A DNA stretch of 64,000 bases from Numida meleagris (GCF_002078875.1 NC_034414.1:28197638-28261637), one strand, 5' to 3'; counted from the stretch's first letter, positions 27,317 through 40,974 are shown. The notes: generated by a model not told the origin, from the sequence alone. Program-made: numbers and translations.

Positions 27317-29154
27317 AGGGCTCTGTGGCATCTTCTCTGCTCCCATTCTCCAGGGTATGGTCTTTGGCTCTGCGATGGCACCTGCTCTGATGGCTTATAT
27401 GCTTTCAGTTCCTACAGTGTAACCCGCAGTTTATAAACTCACTATGTTATGTCCTTGGTAGGTTTAAGTGGGCTATTGCTCTTTCAAAGAGAACTAGGGC
27501 ACCATTGTATCTTCTGGAAGGAACTAACGCCTACCTGGTGGGACTGGAGCTGGTGTCAGTCCTTGGAGCAGCTCTTCTTCGGCAGACTCTCCTCAGTCCT
27601 GGTGAGAACTGAACAGGCATTCAAGAATATTCTCAAGAGTTTGGCCTCTTACTATTATGCTCCATATTTTCTTTCTTTCTAGTTATTTCTCAATATTTTT
27701 TGTGTCTTGCTGTTTCTGGGTTGTATGATAATGTGTAGAAATTTGGGTGATTGTAGGGTAAACTATCTCTCTGTATCAGTAACTGGAACCTTACTGCCTT
27801 CCCTCTTGTTGCAGCAGATGTTTCGGGCTGCATCTCATCTGAGTTGTCTGAAGTCAGAAAGCTGGTAGAAAGCTGAAGGATTTCTAGAAGCTGATGAGGA
27901 TGCTGGCTTGATTGCTTTCTTACTTTTAAGTAAGAATTTAATTAGCTATTTATGTTGTTGTAAACTGTGATGGCCTAAGGATATGAGAGTGCCAAAGTCT
28001 CTGGGGAGAGAAAATGTGAGCCCAGCTGATTGGTGTGAGTTCCCAGGAAAAGGCAATTTGAGTCAATGCAAACCTTTTTACAGGCTTGAAAAGAAATCCC
28101 AATTTTCAAACTGAGTACATCTTGGACACAAATCCCTTATGCTCAGAACTCATACAGAAATATTAGTTGAGCTAGTAAAGCATATTACCTTTCCTTAAAA
28201 ACCTTGCTTCTATTTATTTACATATTTCAAGCATTCTTTCTTCCATAATATTGAAGCATCTTGAAACGTTAATGCATTTGTGCTTCTGATGTACTTCAGA
28301 GGCAAAGGAGTGCTTTTTCCCATTTTACAAGCGGGGCAAAGAAGTGGCTTTCTTGGAGCTATAAAGCAGGACATTGTTAGAGGTAGAACAAGGAGGAAAT
28401 GGGGGCATCTCCTTAGGCCTTCATCTAAGTGCCCACAGACTGACCTGCCCATTTCTCCCACTCAGAGCTCAGCTCCAGCAACCCAGGCACCTCGTCTGGT
28501 CAAGGGGATGCTGCTGTAGCTCCTCCCTTGCACCTTCATCTCCCTTCCCAGAGAAGGGCATACAGAGCATGGCCAGCATTCTGCATGGGTAATGGCATTT
28601 CATATCCCTAAAATCTCTGAAAGGTTTCAGCATCTTAATTTGTACCACTGGTTTTTGTGCCACGTGTTATTTAATATGCACCATGTTTCATCCTAGCAGA
28701 AGGCTTTCTATGGGGTGGAGAGATGATTTTCTATTATAGCTTGTGAAATACTTCATGTTGCCTTTCAGTAGGTTTATAACAGGGCACGAGCTTGTTTTAG
28801 CAGGAGAGATGTCGCTGATGGGACCTAACGTATACAAAATGAGCTTTTGCAAGGGATAGATGCCTCCAGATGATGAATTCTTGCATCAGTTGGGATGCCT
28901 CTTTATGCTGGGCAAATTTCTCTGAATCGGAGGGCACCTGAGCTAAGAGATAGGAAACAGTGTTTTTGTTCTTAATATTCAGAAATATGGGCTTCCTGCC
29001 ATGTTAGGGAAGCCTACCTGGGGCGTTGATTTTTGGGTAGTGCTTGATTTTGGCCAGAATTTTCAATAACAAGCTGCAGTTAATTCTGAGAACTTTGGTT
29101 TTTGTTTCCAGAGCCAAATACTTAGATCTGGAGGGAGACTGGGTATTCCCTTTT

Positions 29155-29205
29155 CCCATGCCTCAGTTTCTCATCCATAAAGTGAAAATATCTATATTTA
29201 CCTTT
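29155..29205 (+). repeat. MIR-like SINE remnant (short)
   Basis: CCCATGCCTCAGTTTCTCAT, then CCATAAAGTGAAAATATCTA and TATTTACC resemble the MIR segment GCCTCAGTTTCCTCATCTGT onward. Only about 50 bp is alignable by eye. Confidence 0.5.
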
Positions 29206-30174
29206 ATTTTCTTTTGAGTTGCTTCAGTTTCTTCTTTGTGAAGAAGTGATACGAAGTAGTGTTTCAGTACAAGGTGGTAAATCACACTATAAATGAAATA
29301 AGCAGAAAATCCCCAAAGAAATCTGTATTGTGGAAAAATACTACATGTTTCTAATGGAAGCAGGGCCTTTGATTTGTGACCTGATGATTGTTTTCCAGCA
29401 ACGAGTAGCAATGAATTGGCTGGAAAGAGGCTAGCTATTTCTGAAGTTCTTTCCACATTTTGCAGAAATAATCTATGGATCCCTAAACACCCGTCAGGCA
29501 AAGGACAGCCCCTGCTGATGTAATGCATAGAGCTGTGCGCATCAAAGTGGGATTTTAGCCAGCACGTATCCGTATCCTTATACACAGCGTAGGAGGATCA
29601 GTATGGAGAACAAGAGGCAATACTCGGTTTTATTCTTGTTTGAAAGCTTACAACATTTTTTTTTATCCCAGATTTTCATCAGCTGCGATGGTTGTTTCTT
29701 GGGTTTTTGTTTTTTTGTTGTTACTGGTTTTTGCTTTGCGTTCTTTTTCCTCCCTGCACTGGCACAGAGGACATCATCCATGAAATGCCAACCAATGCCA
29801 CTTCCCTTGTGACCTTAGCTGTCCTCAGGGCTTTGGCTCGGCCAGTTCCAGCGCTGTATTTTATAAGCTACGGCAGGAGCCAGACTTTACCGAAAAGGAT
29901 TTTTGTAGCATTGGTAGGCTGAAATGGGCTCTTTGATTTATCCCTGTTTTAACATTTCTGCCTGTGGGTGATTGAGTTTAATTAAGGCCGACTAGTAAAT
30001 ATTTATCCTCATGCCAGAAATAGATGCAGGTTTGTCTGTTAAAAATACTACACAGCCTGCCTCCTTGGCTGCAGCTAACTGAACTGAACACTCAAAAATT
30101 TTATTAATAACGGCAAGGAAAAAACCTGAAGCCTGACTGCCGCGAGCTTTCCCCATGCAGCTGAGGAGCATCTT

Positions 30175-30194
30175 CCCCCCCCCCCCCCCCCCCC
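30175..30194 (+). repeat. C20 homopolymer (G20 on the - strand)
   Basis: Uninterrupted run of 20 C. Length is uncertain because such runs are hard to sequence. The - strand can form a G-quadruplex-like structure. Confidence 0.93.
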
Positions 30195-30215
30195 AAGAGC
30201 CCCTCCATGAAGCTT

Positions 30216-30245
30216 GTTGCCATGGAAGCCTCATTAAATTTGCAT
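30216..30245 (+). promoter_or_regulatory. Candidate enhancer motifs: RFX X-box plus POU octamer
   Basis: GTTGCCATGGAAGC (30216-30229) is close to the RFX X-box, and ATTTGCAT (30238-30245) is an exact octamer for POU factors, 8 bp apart. They lie 21 bp from the C20 run. Function is inferred from motifs only. Confidence 0.3.
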
Positions 30246-31452
30246 CTTGCCAGGCTGGGGCTGCAGCTGTATTTTTAGCCAGTGGTGGTTGTGTATAACA
30301 GGATGGCTGCTCAGAGCATGGCCAGCAGGTAGCTGACGTGCCTTCCATCCTGCCTTGGTGCTCACCTGGCAGGAGCAGCACCCTGCTTGCAGTCACTGCC
30401 AGCCAAAAGACACGTCCCTGCCATGGGGTCAGGCAGCCTTTTGCAGCCCCTGTTACTGGTAGAGCTCATTGTGGGGCAGATGCGGTGCCCAGGGCCACTT
30501 CATGGCCAAATATGCCTTTTGGGCCATGGCATGGTTCTTTGCAGTGCTGGCAGCTTCCAGTGACAGGGTCTGGTTAGATTAGGCTGCACGTAACAAATCT
30601 CACTTGACTTAAGCTAAACCTTAGTGCCTGGAGGGGCAGGAAGAAACTCATTGGAGCTCAGCTGAAGAACAGTACTGTACTTCTAGCTGTGAATATTTTG
30701 GGAAGAAGGATGCAGCTAAAAGGAGGAAACGACTAGGTGGTACCATAGATGCTCAGTGTGAGCCTAGTCCTGCCCACATCTGTTTTAGAAAGGCTGAATT
30801 TGGGCCCGTGTCCCTACTTGAGGAACTGCAGTGTGCAGTTACTGTACGAAAGAATTCAGTATGTTCCCTCTCGGTCATTCCGAATCAGATTTGCTGGTAC
30901 TGGAAGGGAGGGGAGGGGAGAAAAAAGGGTTTTGGTATCTGTCAGCACTGTGAGGATTTCTTGGCTCAAAACATGGGCCCCTCTCTCTCAGCATAGAATC
31001 TCAACAGTGCTAAATGTTCCATAAACCAGATTTTATCCTGAATTACACCTGGGCAATCTTTCAGTCTTCAGTGGGCCTCACAGATGGCCAGGAGAGCCTC
31101 GTTTAGCCTGAAAAGCTGTTCTCATTTGTGCTGAGGCAGGAGAAAGGAAGAGTCCAGCTTGACTGTAAACCAGTAACTTGTCTCTAATAAAAGAGGTCTC
31201 TGTGAGAATTTGATCTGGAGCAGTTGGGCTAAAAATTAAAGAGGAGTCCAATGCTGCCGTCCTTCACAGTCACTCTCTGTCAGGTCAGAGTTGTGTTTTA
31301 TACTCCCAGGGCTGGTGGGGATTGTTACTATCAATGCTTTTTAAAGAGATGGCCATACCATTAGGAGTGGATACTTTTTCCCTTTTTCCACAGATGCAGA
31401 TTTCAGAATTTCTGCTTCTGTGGGAGGCACCAACTGATAAGTAAACATATTT

Positions 31453-31469
31453 AAAAAAAAAAAAAAAAA
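31453..31469 (+). repeat. A17 homopolymer
   Basis: Run of 17 A after ACATATTT. No associated element recognised. Confidence 0.95.
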
Positions 31470-34400
31470 GATTATTTCTAACTTGCAGAAAATGGGATGT
31501 GCCCTGGATCTCTGTGGGCCTGACACAGCCAGCTTTTGCAGCTGCAGGCTGTTTCTGCTGTAGGCTGTCTCTAAGCCCTCAATAGGGAGTTATTTTCAAG
31601 GCCAGCTCTGCAGACCCTGCTCAACATTAGGGCCATGAGAAAGCCAGAGCCTGTGGCTGGCAGGCTTGACCGGTTCTGCTCTACTGCTGCAGCACATCCA
31701 GGAAGCACAACTCTTCTTCAACTCTGTGTCAGACTAGGGCAAGAGACATTTTGCCCAGACAGTCTCGTTTCTCCTACTGCAGATCACAACTTTGAGTCTT
31801 GCTCTGAGTGGAATGGGAGTGGGCTGCTCAAGCTGCTTCAGAAAGCCCTCAGTGTCCCCTTCTGGCTCTTGCTTTGGTCCCATTTCTGAATTAAAGCACC
31901 CGAGGCAGTGAGCTCCCAGCAAGGACAGGCAGGGACCCAGAGGGCCCACAGCACTTCTCCTGTGCTTCTGTGTGCCCAGTGTGCCAGTGAGGCTGCGGCA
32001 AACAGGTCAGAGAATGGATGTAGGCTGCAGGGGCAAGGTCCTGCCCTGCAGTGAGAAGGCACAGCCAGCCCAGGGCTCTCCCCCATCTGTCTTCCTGCTG
32101 TTCCAGCTGATTGTTGCGTATGGAGCTCAGCACTTTTGGTACTTTCTCTGCTTCAGTTCTGCTTCTGGAGAGCAGAGATAAATGCAGCTGAACCATGCAA
32201 AGCCATGGGAGAGCCTCAGCCTAACAGAGCATGTGTTCAGATCTGGTCTGTGGCTGATCAGGATCAGCTGCTCAGGGGCCTTGAGCATTTAGAATTGATT
32301 TCTCAGCATACATTTTACTATAGCACCTCTTGGGGTGACTGAGGAAGCAGAGAGGGAGTGTGATAGCAGGGAGCTGGGAGAGTCAGAAACATAGAATGAG
32401 CTGTTGATAAATGCTAACAGACACCCGGGTTCACAGACAGACCGAGCAGAGGCTCCTGACAGCCTCCCTTGCATACAGCAGCATCCTGGTAGGAGCGCCG
32501 GCACTGCAGGGCACATGTGAACCCAGCTGGGAGAGAGCAGGGGTTGGAGCTGGGTGCAGGCACCAATAGTATTACTCCCTGGGTACGTTCTGGCTGGGAA
32601 GGGGGCTGGCTGGTACCTCCTGTATGGGGGGGAAAGCATCAAAATCAGCTCAGAAAACATCAAATGCACCTTTTTCTTTGTCTTCAGGAGCTCTTTATCT
32701 TGGGATTTTAAGTCGTAAGAAGTCTCCTAGGTACCACAATAGGAAGGACACTTAGTAGACTCAGGGATTTGTGTTTTTAAGATGAGAGGGCTTGGAAGGC
32801 AAAAGCTAATTAGACAACATTGGAGGCACAAGGGATTGATTCCTTGTTAGAGGTCTGTGAGAGGTTTTGTCCTTCAGAGCTCCGGCTAAAGGCAGTTGTG
32901 CCATGTTACTAAACCCCTGGGGACGTGTTTGCTGATGCTGAAGTGAAGGGTGCTACACTTACCACTGAGCTGGGTGAAACACAGCTTAGGGAGAATTAGG
33001 GGAATTGTTGTTTCATTATTAGGTTATGGTTCTGCTCAGGTCATGAGAAGTATGGGACACCAGCTTGCAAACCACAAATTCAGTGGAAGTTTGATGGGGT
33101 GTACACCAAAGTGGATCACAAATGTGACTGGGCTTTGTCAGGATGTAAGCTGTTGTTCACTGTTGCCTTCAAAACATGAAAGGGAGAAGACAGAGCATCA
33201 TTTATTAAGGCCCAAGGGGCTGAGGGACCCGGAGGACTAGTAACAAGAAGGGGATTGAGAGCTGAGGAGCATCTTTGGATGAGGATGGTGGAAGCTATTC
33301 TCAAGAGTGAGGGGCCTTAGTGTGAATTTTCTGTCACGTGGCAAAAAAAAGCAGGAGGAGGCTCCTACCTGTTAGCCAGGGACCCCAGGAGGAATTCAAG
33401 CTGTCTCTGTGGGTTGGTCAGATGAGTTTGAGAAAAGTGCTTCCCATAAAGCAGGATCCACATGTGAAGGCTGAGATGCGACAAAGTTTTATGGTGGAAA
33501 TTGCAGCAGTAAGATGGTTGATTAAATGAGACCAGTTTGGGTGGATGTGGGCTGTGGTCAATTGGGTCTGTTAGGTCTGGCTGTGCCTGCATGAAGCACT
33601 TGTTCCCTTCCCCTGCTGAGCGGAGCTGTCCTGCAAGGGGACTAGCTGTGGAGAGACAGGGAGGAGGCTGGCATCCCAGATCTGGGAGTGGAAACAGTCA
33701 TCTGCAAAATATGGCAAGGCTTGAAGGATGTCCTTCTGAAACACTCTTGCTCACTGCAAAAATAACTGATGACGTTATTTTTTGCTTATTTTTGGATGAG
33801 GAGTGGTCTTTTTATGGTCTAAAGCTCTGGGTTCTGGAGACACAGGCTTGTGGCTAGAAGCCCAACAGAACTGGTGTCCTTCTAGGAACCTGTGTTAGCT
33901 CCTGGGAGCTAGCAAGTCACCCCATTTCTAGGTTTTTTTTCCATTGTGTTTTTAACTCGGTAAGAAATGAAATGGAAAACAACCCCAGAGGATGAAATAG
34001 AGTAAAGTATAGCAAGTTACACCATTTTCATTGCTATAGAAGAGAAAAAAGAAAACAGTGAGCCTGACCAAATGCACATTGCCTTGGATAAAGATGCACT
34101 ATATTGGCTCTGTGTAAATGTTTGGATGTTTAACTGTGATGTTGCTGTAGAAATTCGGCGTGATGTCCCTTATCTTGGTCACAAGAAGCCTGTGACTGGA
34201 GCCAAAGCATCCAGGATCCGGCTCCAGTTCCTTTTGTTCATATATAATAATTCTATCTGCAGCATGCAGAGCAGGCTCATTGCAGGCTGGCAGCTGAACA
34301 ACGTTGTTTGCAGCTCATTAATTTCATACAGATTGCTGCCTTGCTGCTCTGTTGAATGTAGAGCAACTCAAATGGCTGGGCTGAGCACTGCCCTGCTGGG

Positions 34401-36163
34401 TTGAAAGCATTGTGTGCATGGGGAAAGAGGGCCATACAAGGCTCATGTCCGCAGGTTTCCCTGTGGCAGCAGTAGCTTGTGCAGGGACGGAAGGGAGGAG
34501 ACTTCCTCTTTCCAAGTTCCTGAGCGCTCTCACCTGGTCTCTTCCCAGCCTGTGACTGCGTACCTTCATGATGTTTTCCCCAGTGTCATCTCTGAGAAAG
34601 AGCTGTGCTTGTTAAAACACGAGTTTTGTCAGCTATGCATCACAACTGATACTCATGCAGCATTATGACCTGTAAACCCAGTCAGTGTTTGCTTTGCTTC
34701 TTGCTGTTTTTGATGTGCTTTGAGCACTGAAAGGTGGAGATGCCATTAGGTGCTGGAGATCTAGAAGGTGTGAGAGAGCTGAGATGTGCCAGCTCCCATG
34801 TGAGGAACTGGGGGACTATTCTGACCTTTATTGGAAAGCAGAATTTCATTGTAAATGTAGTATGTGTAGTTCAGAGAGTCTTGGGAACATTCATTCCCAC
34901 TGAGTGGGGTCCTTGTCCTCCTGTGTTGGGAAGAGTAGTGCTTTTGGAGGTATGTGGGGATCTGCTCACAACTGCACATCTGGTCTGTGCTGCAGCTGTT
35001 GCCTGCAAAGGGCATGTGCTTGTGTCATGGGGGGAGACCAAATGCTGTAATCCCCACCAGCAGTGGCCACCTTCTCTGCTGCTGCAGCTGGGCACCTGTG
35101 GTGGTGGGATCAGCAAGCTCAGGTCTTCACAGTCACCAGCCTCCCTTGCTCTGCTGAGTGGCTTGTCCCCAGTGTGCCCGCTCTGCCAGGGAGCTTTGAG
35201 CAGTCCCCAGCTGGGGCTTCCTGTCTGCCTTCTCAGTTGGAGGCAGAGACAAAGCCATCCCAACTATGCCAGCAGCTGGCCAAGACTATCAGCAGCCTTC
35301 TAGGGGATCACAGTGGCCATCTCCTTTTTCTTCCTTCCTTTTCCTCTCTTCCCCATTGAAATTTATGCATACATGACAGCTGGAACCCGAGCCCCTTGGC
35401 ATCTTCTCCTTTGAGTCAGGGCATGCTGGGGCTGACCCACTGCTGCCAGCCCAGCCATCAGAAATAGCTGTTGCGGCATTTTCACATGGCTCTGCTCTCT
35501 GTTCTTTGATTCCTGAGCTGGGTCATGTTACTTGGTGGTACTCCTTCATCAAAGCTTTATAAATCAGTTTTCCTGCCTCCCATTCCCACCCGAGCCCCTG
35601 GTATAGAATCAGTATGAGCTTGTACTGCAGCATGGGAGTAGCAGGGCTTGAGTGGAGCTCAAAGAGGACTAGCTTTGGCTCTCAGGCAGCAGCAGCTAGT
35701 GGGTCTGGTGGGATGTCACATGGCACTACAAGTTTGTTTCAGGCCACCTCATAGCTGAAAGTTTTTGCATATCTGTCGATAGTTCAAAGAATCAAATTTT
35801 GAAGGGAGATTAAAGAAGTTCCTCAGAGCTCAGCTGGACAGCAGCCAGCAGCGGGTGGCACACGGCCCTCGGAGCTGTGCCCGGAGAGTAGGACGTGGCT
35901 GGTTAGCCTAAGGATGTGTGGAGTGGATGTCCTAGGGATGTGGGTGGCTATCAGTGCCCACAGAGTCTCTTCAAACCAGCCACAACAGCACAGAGCAATA
36001 ATGCAGGGCAGTGCCAGGAGACTCCTTCAGCTAGCAAGTTTCAGCGACTTTTGCCCCACAAGGAATTTCAAGCCTCCCCGTGCTGGTGCTGTGTTTGAAT
36101 CTGGCACCTCTTGTTCCAACTTTCTCTCCCCCTTCTTCCCCACCTTCCTGTCCTTGCCAGCAT

Positions 36164-36212
36164 CTCCATGGCAACCCTATTGCTGAAGAATAGGGAAGGT
36201 GTCTAAATATAG
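36164..36212. promoter_or_regulatory. Candidate enhancer motifs: X-box half and MEF2 site
   Basis: CTCCATGGCAAC (36164-36175) is the reverse complement of an X-box-like GTTGCCATGGAG. CTAAATATAG (36203-36212) matches the MEF2 consensus YTAWWWWTAR exactly. MEF2 would fit a gene used in muscle and neurons; the link is inferred. Confidence 0.3.
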
Positions 36213-37792
36213 TTTCCAAATCTCCATGCCTTCAGCTGAAAGCCTAAAACCAGGGGGGACCGCTTGAAGCCCTGGGCTGCTGATATATCAGACAATAAAG
36301 GGCATCTTGCAGGTGGGATACCAAAGCACTTTGGTGAGACAGGGTCCTTCCAGCTGAATTGCTCTTGACAAATTGAAGCACTTTGAGGTGACCAGCTTGC
36401 CTTCTGCTGCCCATTGTGCCTCTGCTCCTGCACAACATCAGGTTTTGGAGCCATTCTTGAGAGTAAACAGCAGCATCTCGGTGCTTAATTTGGCTATCAG
36501 TACCCATAAGGGGTTTGACATCACAGTCTTTTGTTGCAGTGCATCCGAAAAGCTGGAAGCAGAGAAATTCAAAGTCGTCTGATAAGGAATGAATTGTCTC
36601 CCTTCCTTCTTTCTCCACTGTCTGATTTTTCTAAAATTCTGCACAGGGTTGTTGTTGATGTTTTTCTCCTTGTAAAATTCTTTTCTAAGAGAAAAAGGGC
36701 ATAGCATCATCTCAGAGTAGTTGCTTAAGCAGCCCAAGCTAATGGGAGAGAGACATTCATGCCCAGGGCCCTGGCACTGCTCTGCAGCCACACCGGGCTG
36801 ATGCCCACCAGAACAGGCTGGTTCCATGGACTGTTGAGCTGCATTACTGCTTGTATAAGACAAGTGCTTATTGCACAGACCTCAGCACGTAGCTCCATAG
36901 GCTGCTGAGGCTGTCAGCTCTCTGCTGCCCTGAAGCACTGATCTCATAGGGCCAGCAGGAAGAAGCTGACCTGCAGCTGGCCAGGTGAGGCCTGTATGTG
37001 CTCACAGCACTTCAGTAGGCAGCACCACCCACCTGGAAGGGGGATGCACAAAACAGTCCAGAGTGTGTTTGGTTTTGTGTGTGTGCTTTGGTTGTTTTTT
37101 TTTTTTCTTCATTTTTTTTTAAGGGAATGTAAAGACTATATAGCTGAGCCTTCAAAACACTAAATATAAAAATAGCTTTATTAAACCAAGTAATAGCCCA
37201 ACTCCATGGGCATTTTTCTCTTTATGTTTGTGTAACCACATGTAAGTCAGCTGATCAGCAGTGTGGATCAGCTGTGAGGAGGGGAGTTTAACAAACCATG
37301 CTACCGTGTTCTTCCCATTTTTGCAGTAATTCTTAAAAACAAATTGTGGCATGTTTCCTTGAGGAACCCTTCTGTCTTGGAGAATTTTATCATGCTTGTA
37401 CAAAGTGAAATGTGGAACGCTTTGGAAATCTGCTTATCTGGCAGAGCTGGCTGCGCTAAGAAGGTTCCCAGGGTGTTTTGCTGTGCCTGCCTAGCATGCC
37501 TTTTCCCGCTCTTCCAGGGCTTCAGAGCTGAGCTTGAGATGTTTGCCATTTAATAGCTCCAACGCTGATCCCTGTGGCTGACACGTGTAGATGTGCTGCG
37601 TCTCTTGAGTTGCCCTAAATACCATACCAGGTACTTAAGGATTTGTTCGCAAGGAATGACTGTGCTGAATGGGCTCACCTGTCTGTGACTTAGCAGCTCT
37701 GATTCCTTATTGCTTGCATAGTTGTTTGCATCCGTGCAAAGTCGCTGCAAAACAGTCATGTGGATTTGACTGCACTTTCTATCTCTTTGCAT

Positions 37793-38245
37793 GGAGCAGG
37801 TCCAGAGGAGGGCCATGAAGATGATCAGAGAGCTGGAGCACCTCTCCTATGAAGGAAGGTGGAGGAACTTGGGCTTGTTTAGCTTGGAGAAGAGACGGCT
37901 CTGAGGAGACATCATCATGGTCTTCCAGTGCTTGAAGGGAGCTTACAAGCAGGAGGGGAACTGACTTTTTACACAGTCTGATAGTGATAGGACAAGGGAG
38001 AATGGCTTTAACCTAAAGGAGGGGAGATTCAGGTTAAATGTTAGGAAGAAATTCTTTACTCAGAGTGTGGTGAGGCACTGGCATAGCTGCTCAGAGAAGC
38101 TGTGGATGCACCATCCCTGGAGGCAGTCAAGGGCAGGTTGGATGGGACCCCAGGCAGCTTGATGTGGTGGGTAGCATCCGTGCTCATGGCAGAGGGTTGG
38201 AACTGGGTGATCTTTAAGGTCCTCTCTACCCTAAGCCATTCTATG
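37793..38245 (+). mobile_element. CR1 LINE 3' part, sense (about 450 bp)
   Basis: It begins GAGCAGGTCCAGAGGAGGGC and CATGAAGATGATCAGAGAGC, then TAGCTTGGAGAAGAGACGGC, GGGGAGATTCAGGTTAAATG, CATCCCTGGAGGCAGTCAAG and TGATCTTTAAGGTCCTCTCT, ending with CCATTCTATGG. This is the classical galliform CR1 3' unit with little decay. Confidence 0.96.
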
Positions 38246-38463
38246 GTGCCATGGCAGTGGAAAGTGAGGGCTGTGCTGCTGTGGCAGGAAATGAACGCAG
38301 ACTGAGAGGTGACACTGATCACAAAGTGCTCACCAGCTTTTCCATTCAGGATGCAGGAAAGGTAACAGATATCTTGTGCTTCACTTTGACTTTATTTTAC
38401 CAGGTATTGCTATATGTCTTTCACTGGTAGCACTTTCGACTTTTCTAGTACAAGTAAAGATTT

Positions 38464-38485
38464 AAAAAAAAAAAAAAAAAAAAAA
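38464..38485 (+). repeat. A22 homopolymer
   Basis: Run of 22 A after AAAGATTT. It starts about 220 bp after the CR1 at 37793-38245 ends, so it is not that element's tail (CR1 lacks poly-A). Confidence 0.95.
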
Positions 38486-39117
38486 GCTTTAGTCTTGGCT
38501 ATGTCCCTTTAATTATCATGTGTCAGCTACTAAAGCATTTTCAATAGTCCTAATTGAAACATGAGCCAATTTACTAATTAGCCAAGGCTACATGGGGAAC
38601 AGGGAATACACAAAGGGAAATCACTTTTTTGTGTCAATATTTCCTCTTTTATCCCTCTCCAAGACGTAGTGCAATGTGCACAAACTCTATACTCCAGCAG
38701 CCAGACAGATGGGGCTCCTGGACAGCGCCCAGCACAGTCTCACCGGGACTGACAAGGAAAGGCACACAGAGTTTGGGCTGGGCAGCCTGGTCTTCATCTC
38801 AGGCTATGGCCACTTCTTGCATAGCATCTTCCTCACTGAAGTTTCCTTCTCCCTGTGATCTGCCTTGCTGTGAGATGGTATTCCTGGCCTTGGTCCTTGC
38901 AGAAGTGGCTATGTGCTGCTCACGTGGTAGGGGCCCTTCCCGGGGTAGGGGAGCAGCAAATTGTAGGTTGCCTGCACAGTTCCCAGCCCTAAGCTATGGG
39001 GAAGCTTCTCAGAGGCTTCCACGCTGCCTCCTTTCTCTATCCCCATGAAGGGAAGGACAGCCAAGGCATTGGACTATGGCAAGGAGCAATCCCTGAAGTC
39101 TCTTCCCCCCTCTCTCA

Positions 39118-39285
39118 AGAAAGCTTGCACCTAGTGAGTCAGGGTAGACATTAGGAAGGACTTTCTAAGGCTAAAGAGATGAAGTATGGTGAAGGAATAT
39201 CCAGAATATTGCCTGTATCATGAAGCTTTCAGAAACCAGCTGGGCAACCACTGACCTGTTAGGAATGGCTTGGTGGCACTGGCCC
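39118..39285 (+). mobile_element. Degenerate CR1-like fragment, sense
   Basis: GGTAGACATTAGGAAGGACT, CTTTCAGAAACCAGCTGGGC and AACCACTGACCTGTTAGGAA with TGGCTTGG follow the order of an old CR1 3' UTR. It is strongly diverged and lacks a clear tail. Confidence 0.45.
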
Positions 39286-39602
39286 TACCTGGAGCCAGGG
39301 ATGACAGCAGTTGCTTTCAGTTCTATTTTCTGGGACTTTTCCCTCTAATGGAACAGAGGGACTTGTGTGAGGGAGTGCCCTAGAGAAATGCACAGCTCCC
39401 CTCAAGTGAGAACCAAGGCAGAATATGTTCATACTGATACATACCACTTCTACCACTGCTCGAAGCTCTCTTGCTTCCTTCCTCCCCCCTCCCTTAGCTT
39501 GTATCTCTGTAACATCTTCTAAGTGAGGAGCTCAAATGTTCTGCAAATTGCGATTGTCCCCAATCAAATCTCTGTGAGAAATAAGGATCACAGCCACTGC
39601 AT

Positions 39603-39655
39603 GGATATGGAAACTGAAGCACAGACATATCAAGTGACTTGGATAGCCTCAGGAT
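39603..39655 (-). repeat. MIR SINE remnant, antisense
   Basis: GGATATGGAAACTGAAGCAC, AGACATATCAAGTGACTTGG and ATAGCCTCAG match the reversed MIR run GAGGAAACTGAGGCACAGAG and AAGTGACTTGCCCAAGGTCA. Confidence 0.7.
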
Positions 39656-40974
39656 TGCCTGGAGAAATAACAGGTGTATATAATGATTAGCACTGCAGAG
39701 AACCCTGTTGTAATGATAACTAGTTATCATCTGGTTATCCCACAGGCTAAATTGAAGACAACAGAGAAAAAATACCATTTTTAGAGGACTTCTGTCTATG
39801 ATGCTTTGCAGCAGACTGGTCTGGTAGTGAAACTGTCCAAGCTGTTCCCTGTGTGCTTGCTGCACATGGTGGGACGGCTCCTGTACGGCTGCTTTTCCAA
39901 GGTCCTCATGAATGACACAGCCAGTTCCTGGAAATTGGCCCGCAATGGCTCATCTCCAGCTTCTGCACTAGCACCAGTTCTTCTGTAACTCTTACATCAG
40001 CAACTTGTACATCAACGATCTGCCTGAAACTCTATCCTGACAGTTCATCTATCCTGTGGACATCTGCTTAGATAATTGGTACCAAGGTTGGCTCTGACCT
40101 TAGAGGCACCTTCACTTCTGACCTGACTGCTAGAGTGAACTGGGGCCACCCCTAGTGGCTGCAGCTGTGTGCTTCTAAACTTGTTCCCCCTTTCATAATC
40201 ACCACGGGAGCCAAACATCTCCTTTTGTGGGCATAGGCTGAAGACCAAAGTGCATCCTGTCTATCCTGGTCTTAACACTGGATAGTTTCCTAAGTTACAT
40301 GATTTCCAATTGACAGTAAGATCATTTGTTTCCTTTGTGACCTTGAATTGAGCCTGCTTTGGGATTGAACGCTTTTCCCTCTCAAAAACCTCGTGTCTTA
40401 TGTATGTGACAGCGTAATTCTTTGCTTCAAAATGGTTCAGCTTGTCCCAGCTGGATTACTCAATGTGCAGCTCTGTGACCATGTGCATCACATCAGGGTT
40501 TCTCTTGCTGTCTTATTCACCTTGCCTGCCAGCACTGTGTCACATTGCTCTGTTAAATATCTGCCTCCCAATGAGCTGGGCAAAGGCAGCTCCCCACTAT
40601 ACCCAGCCTTATTTAATCCTCTCTGGTTTGCCTCACATTCTGACATCTTACCTAGTCAGCATTTCTGCCGCAGAACTTCTCAATGAAATCTTCTGGCAGA
40701 GAGAATAGATCCTACCCATAGTTTTGGGTTGAAAAGCCATCCCAGTGCCAGCAGGTTCTGAGCTCTGGGCAAGAGTCAGACAGTGGTGCTGCCACTTTGA
40801 AACTCATGCTGCGGGTACCTGCACCCACAGCAAATCAGATGAGAATCTGGTTATATCAAGGTGCATCCAGAATGTCGTGGCTTGACCCAAGATGTGTGCT
40901 CCAATTATTCATATTAATGAGTTACTAAAGATCTCCTGATACTTTTCACTGTCTTAGGGACGTTTACCTGGCTG

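Noticed and set aside
28305..28350. Possible antisense MIR piece (CCCATTTTACAAGCGGGGCA)
   Set aside because: Only about 20 bp resembles the consensus.
34734..35303. Longest + strand open frame in the upstream intron (189 codons)
   Set aside because: No recognisable domain, no paralogue resemblance, overlapping open frames on both strands, GC-rich local composition; looks like chance.
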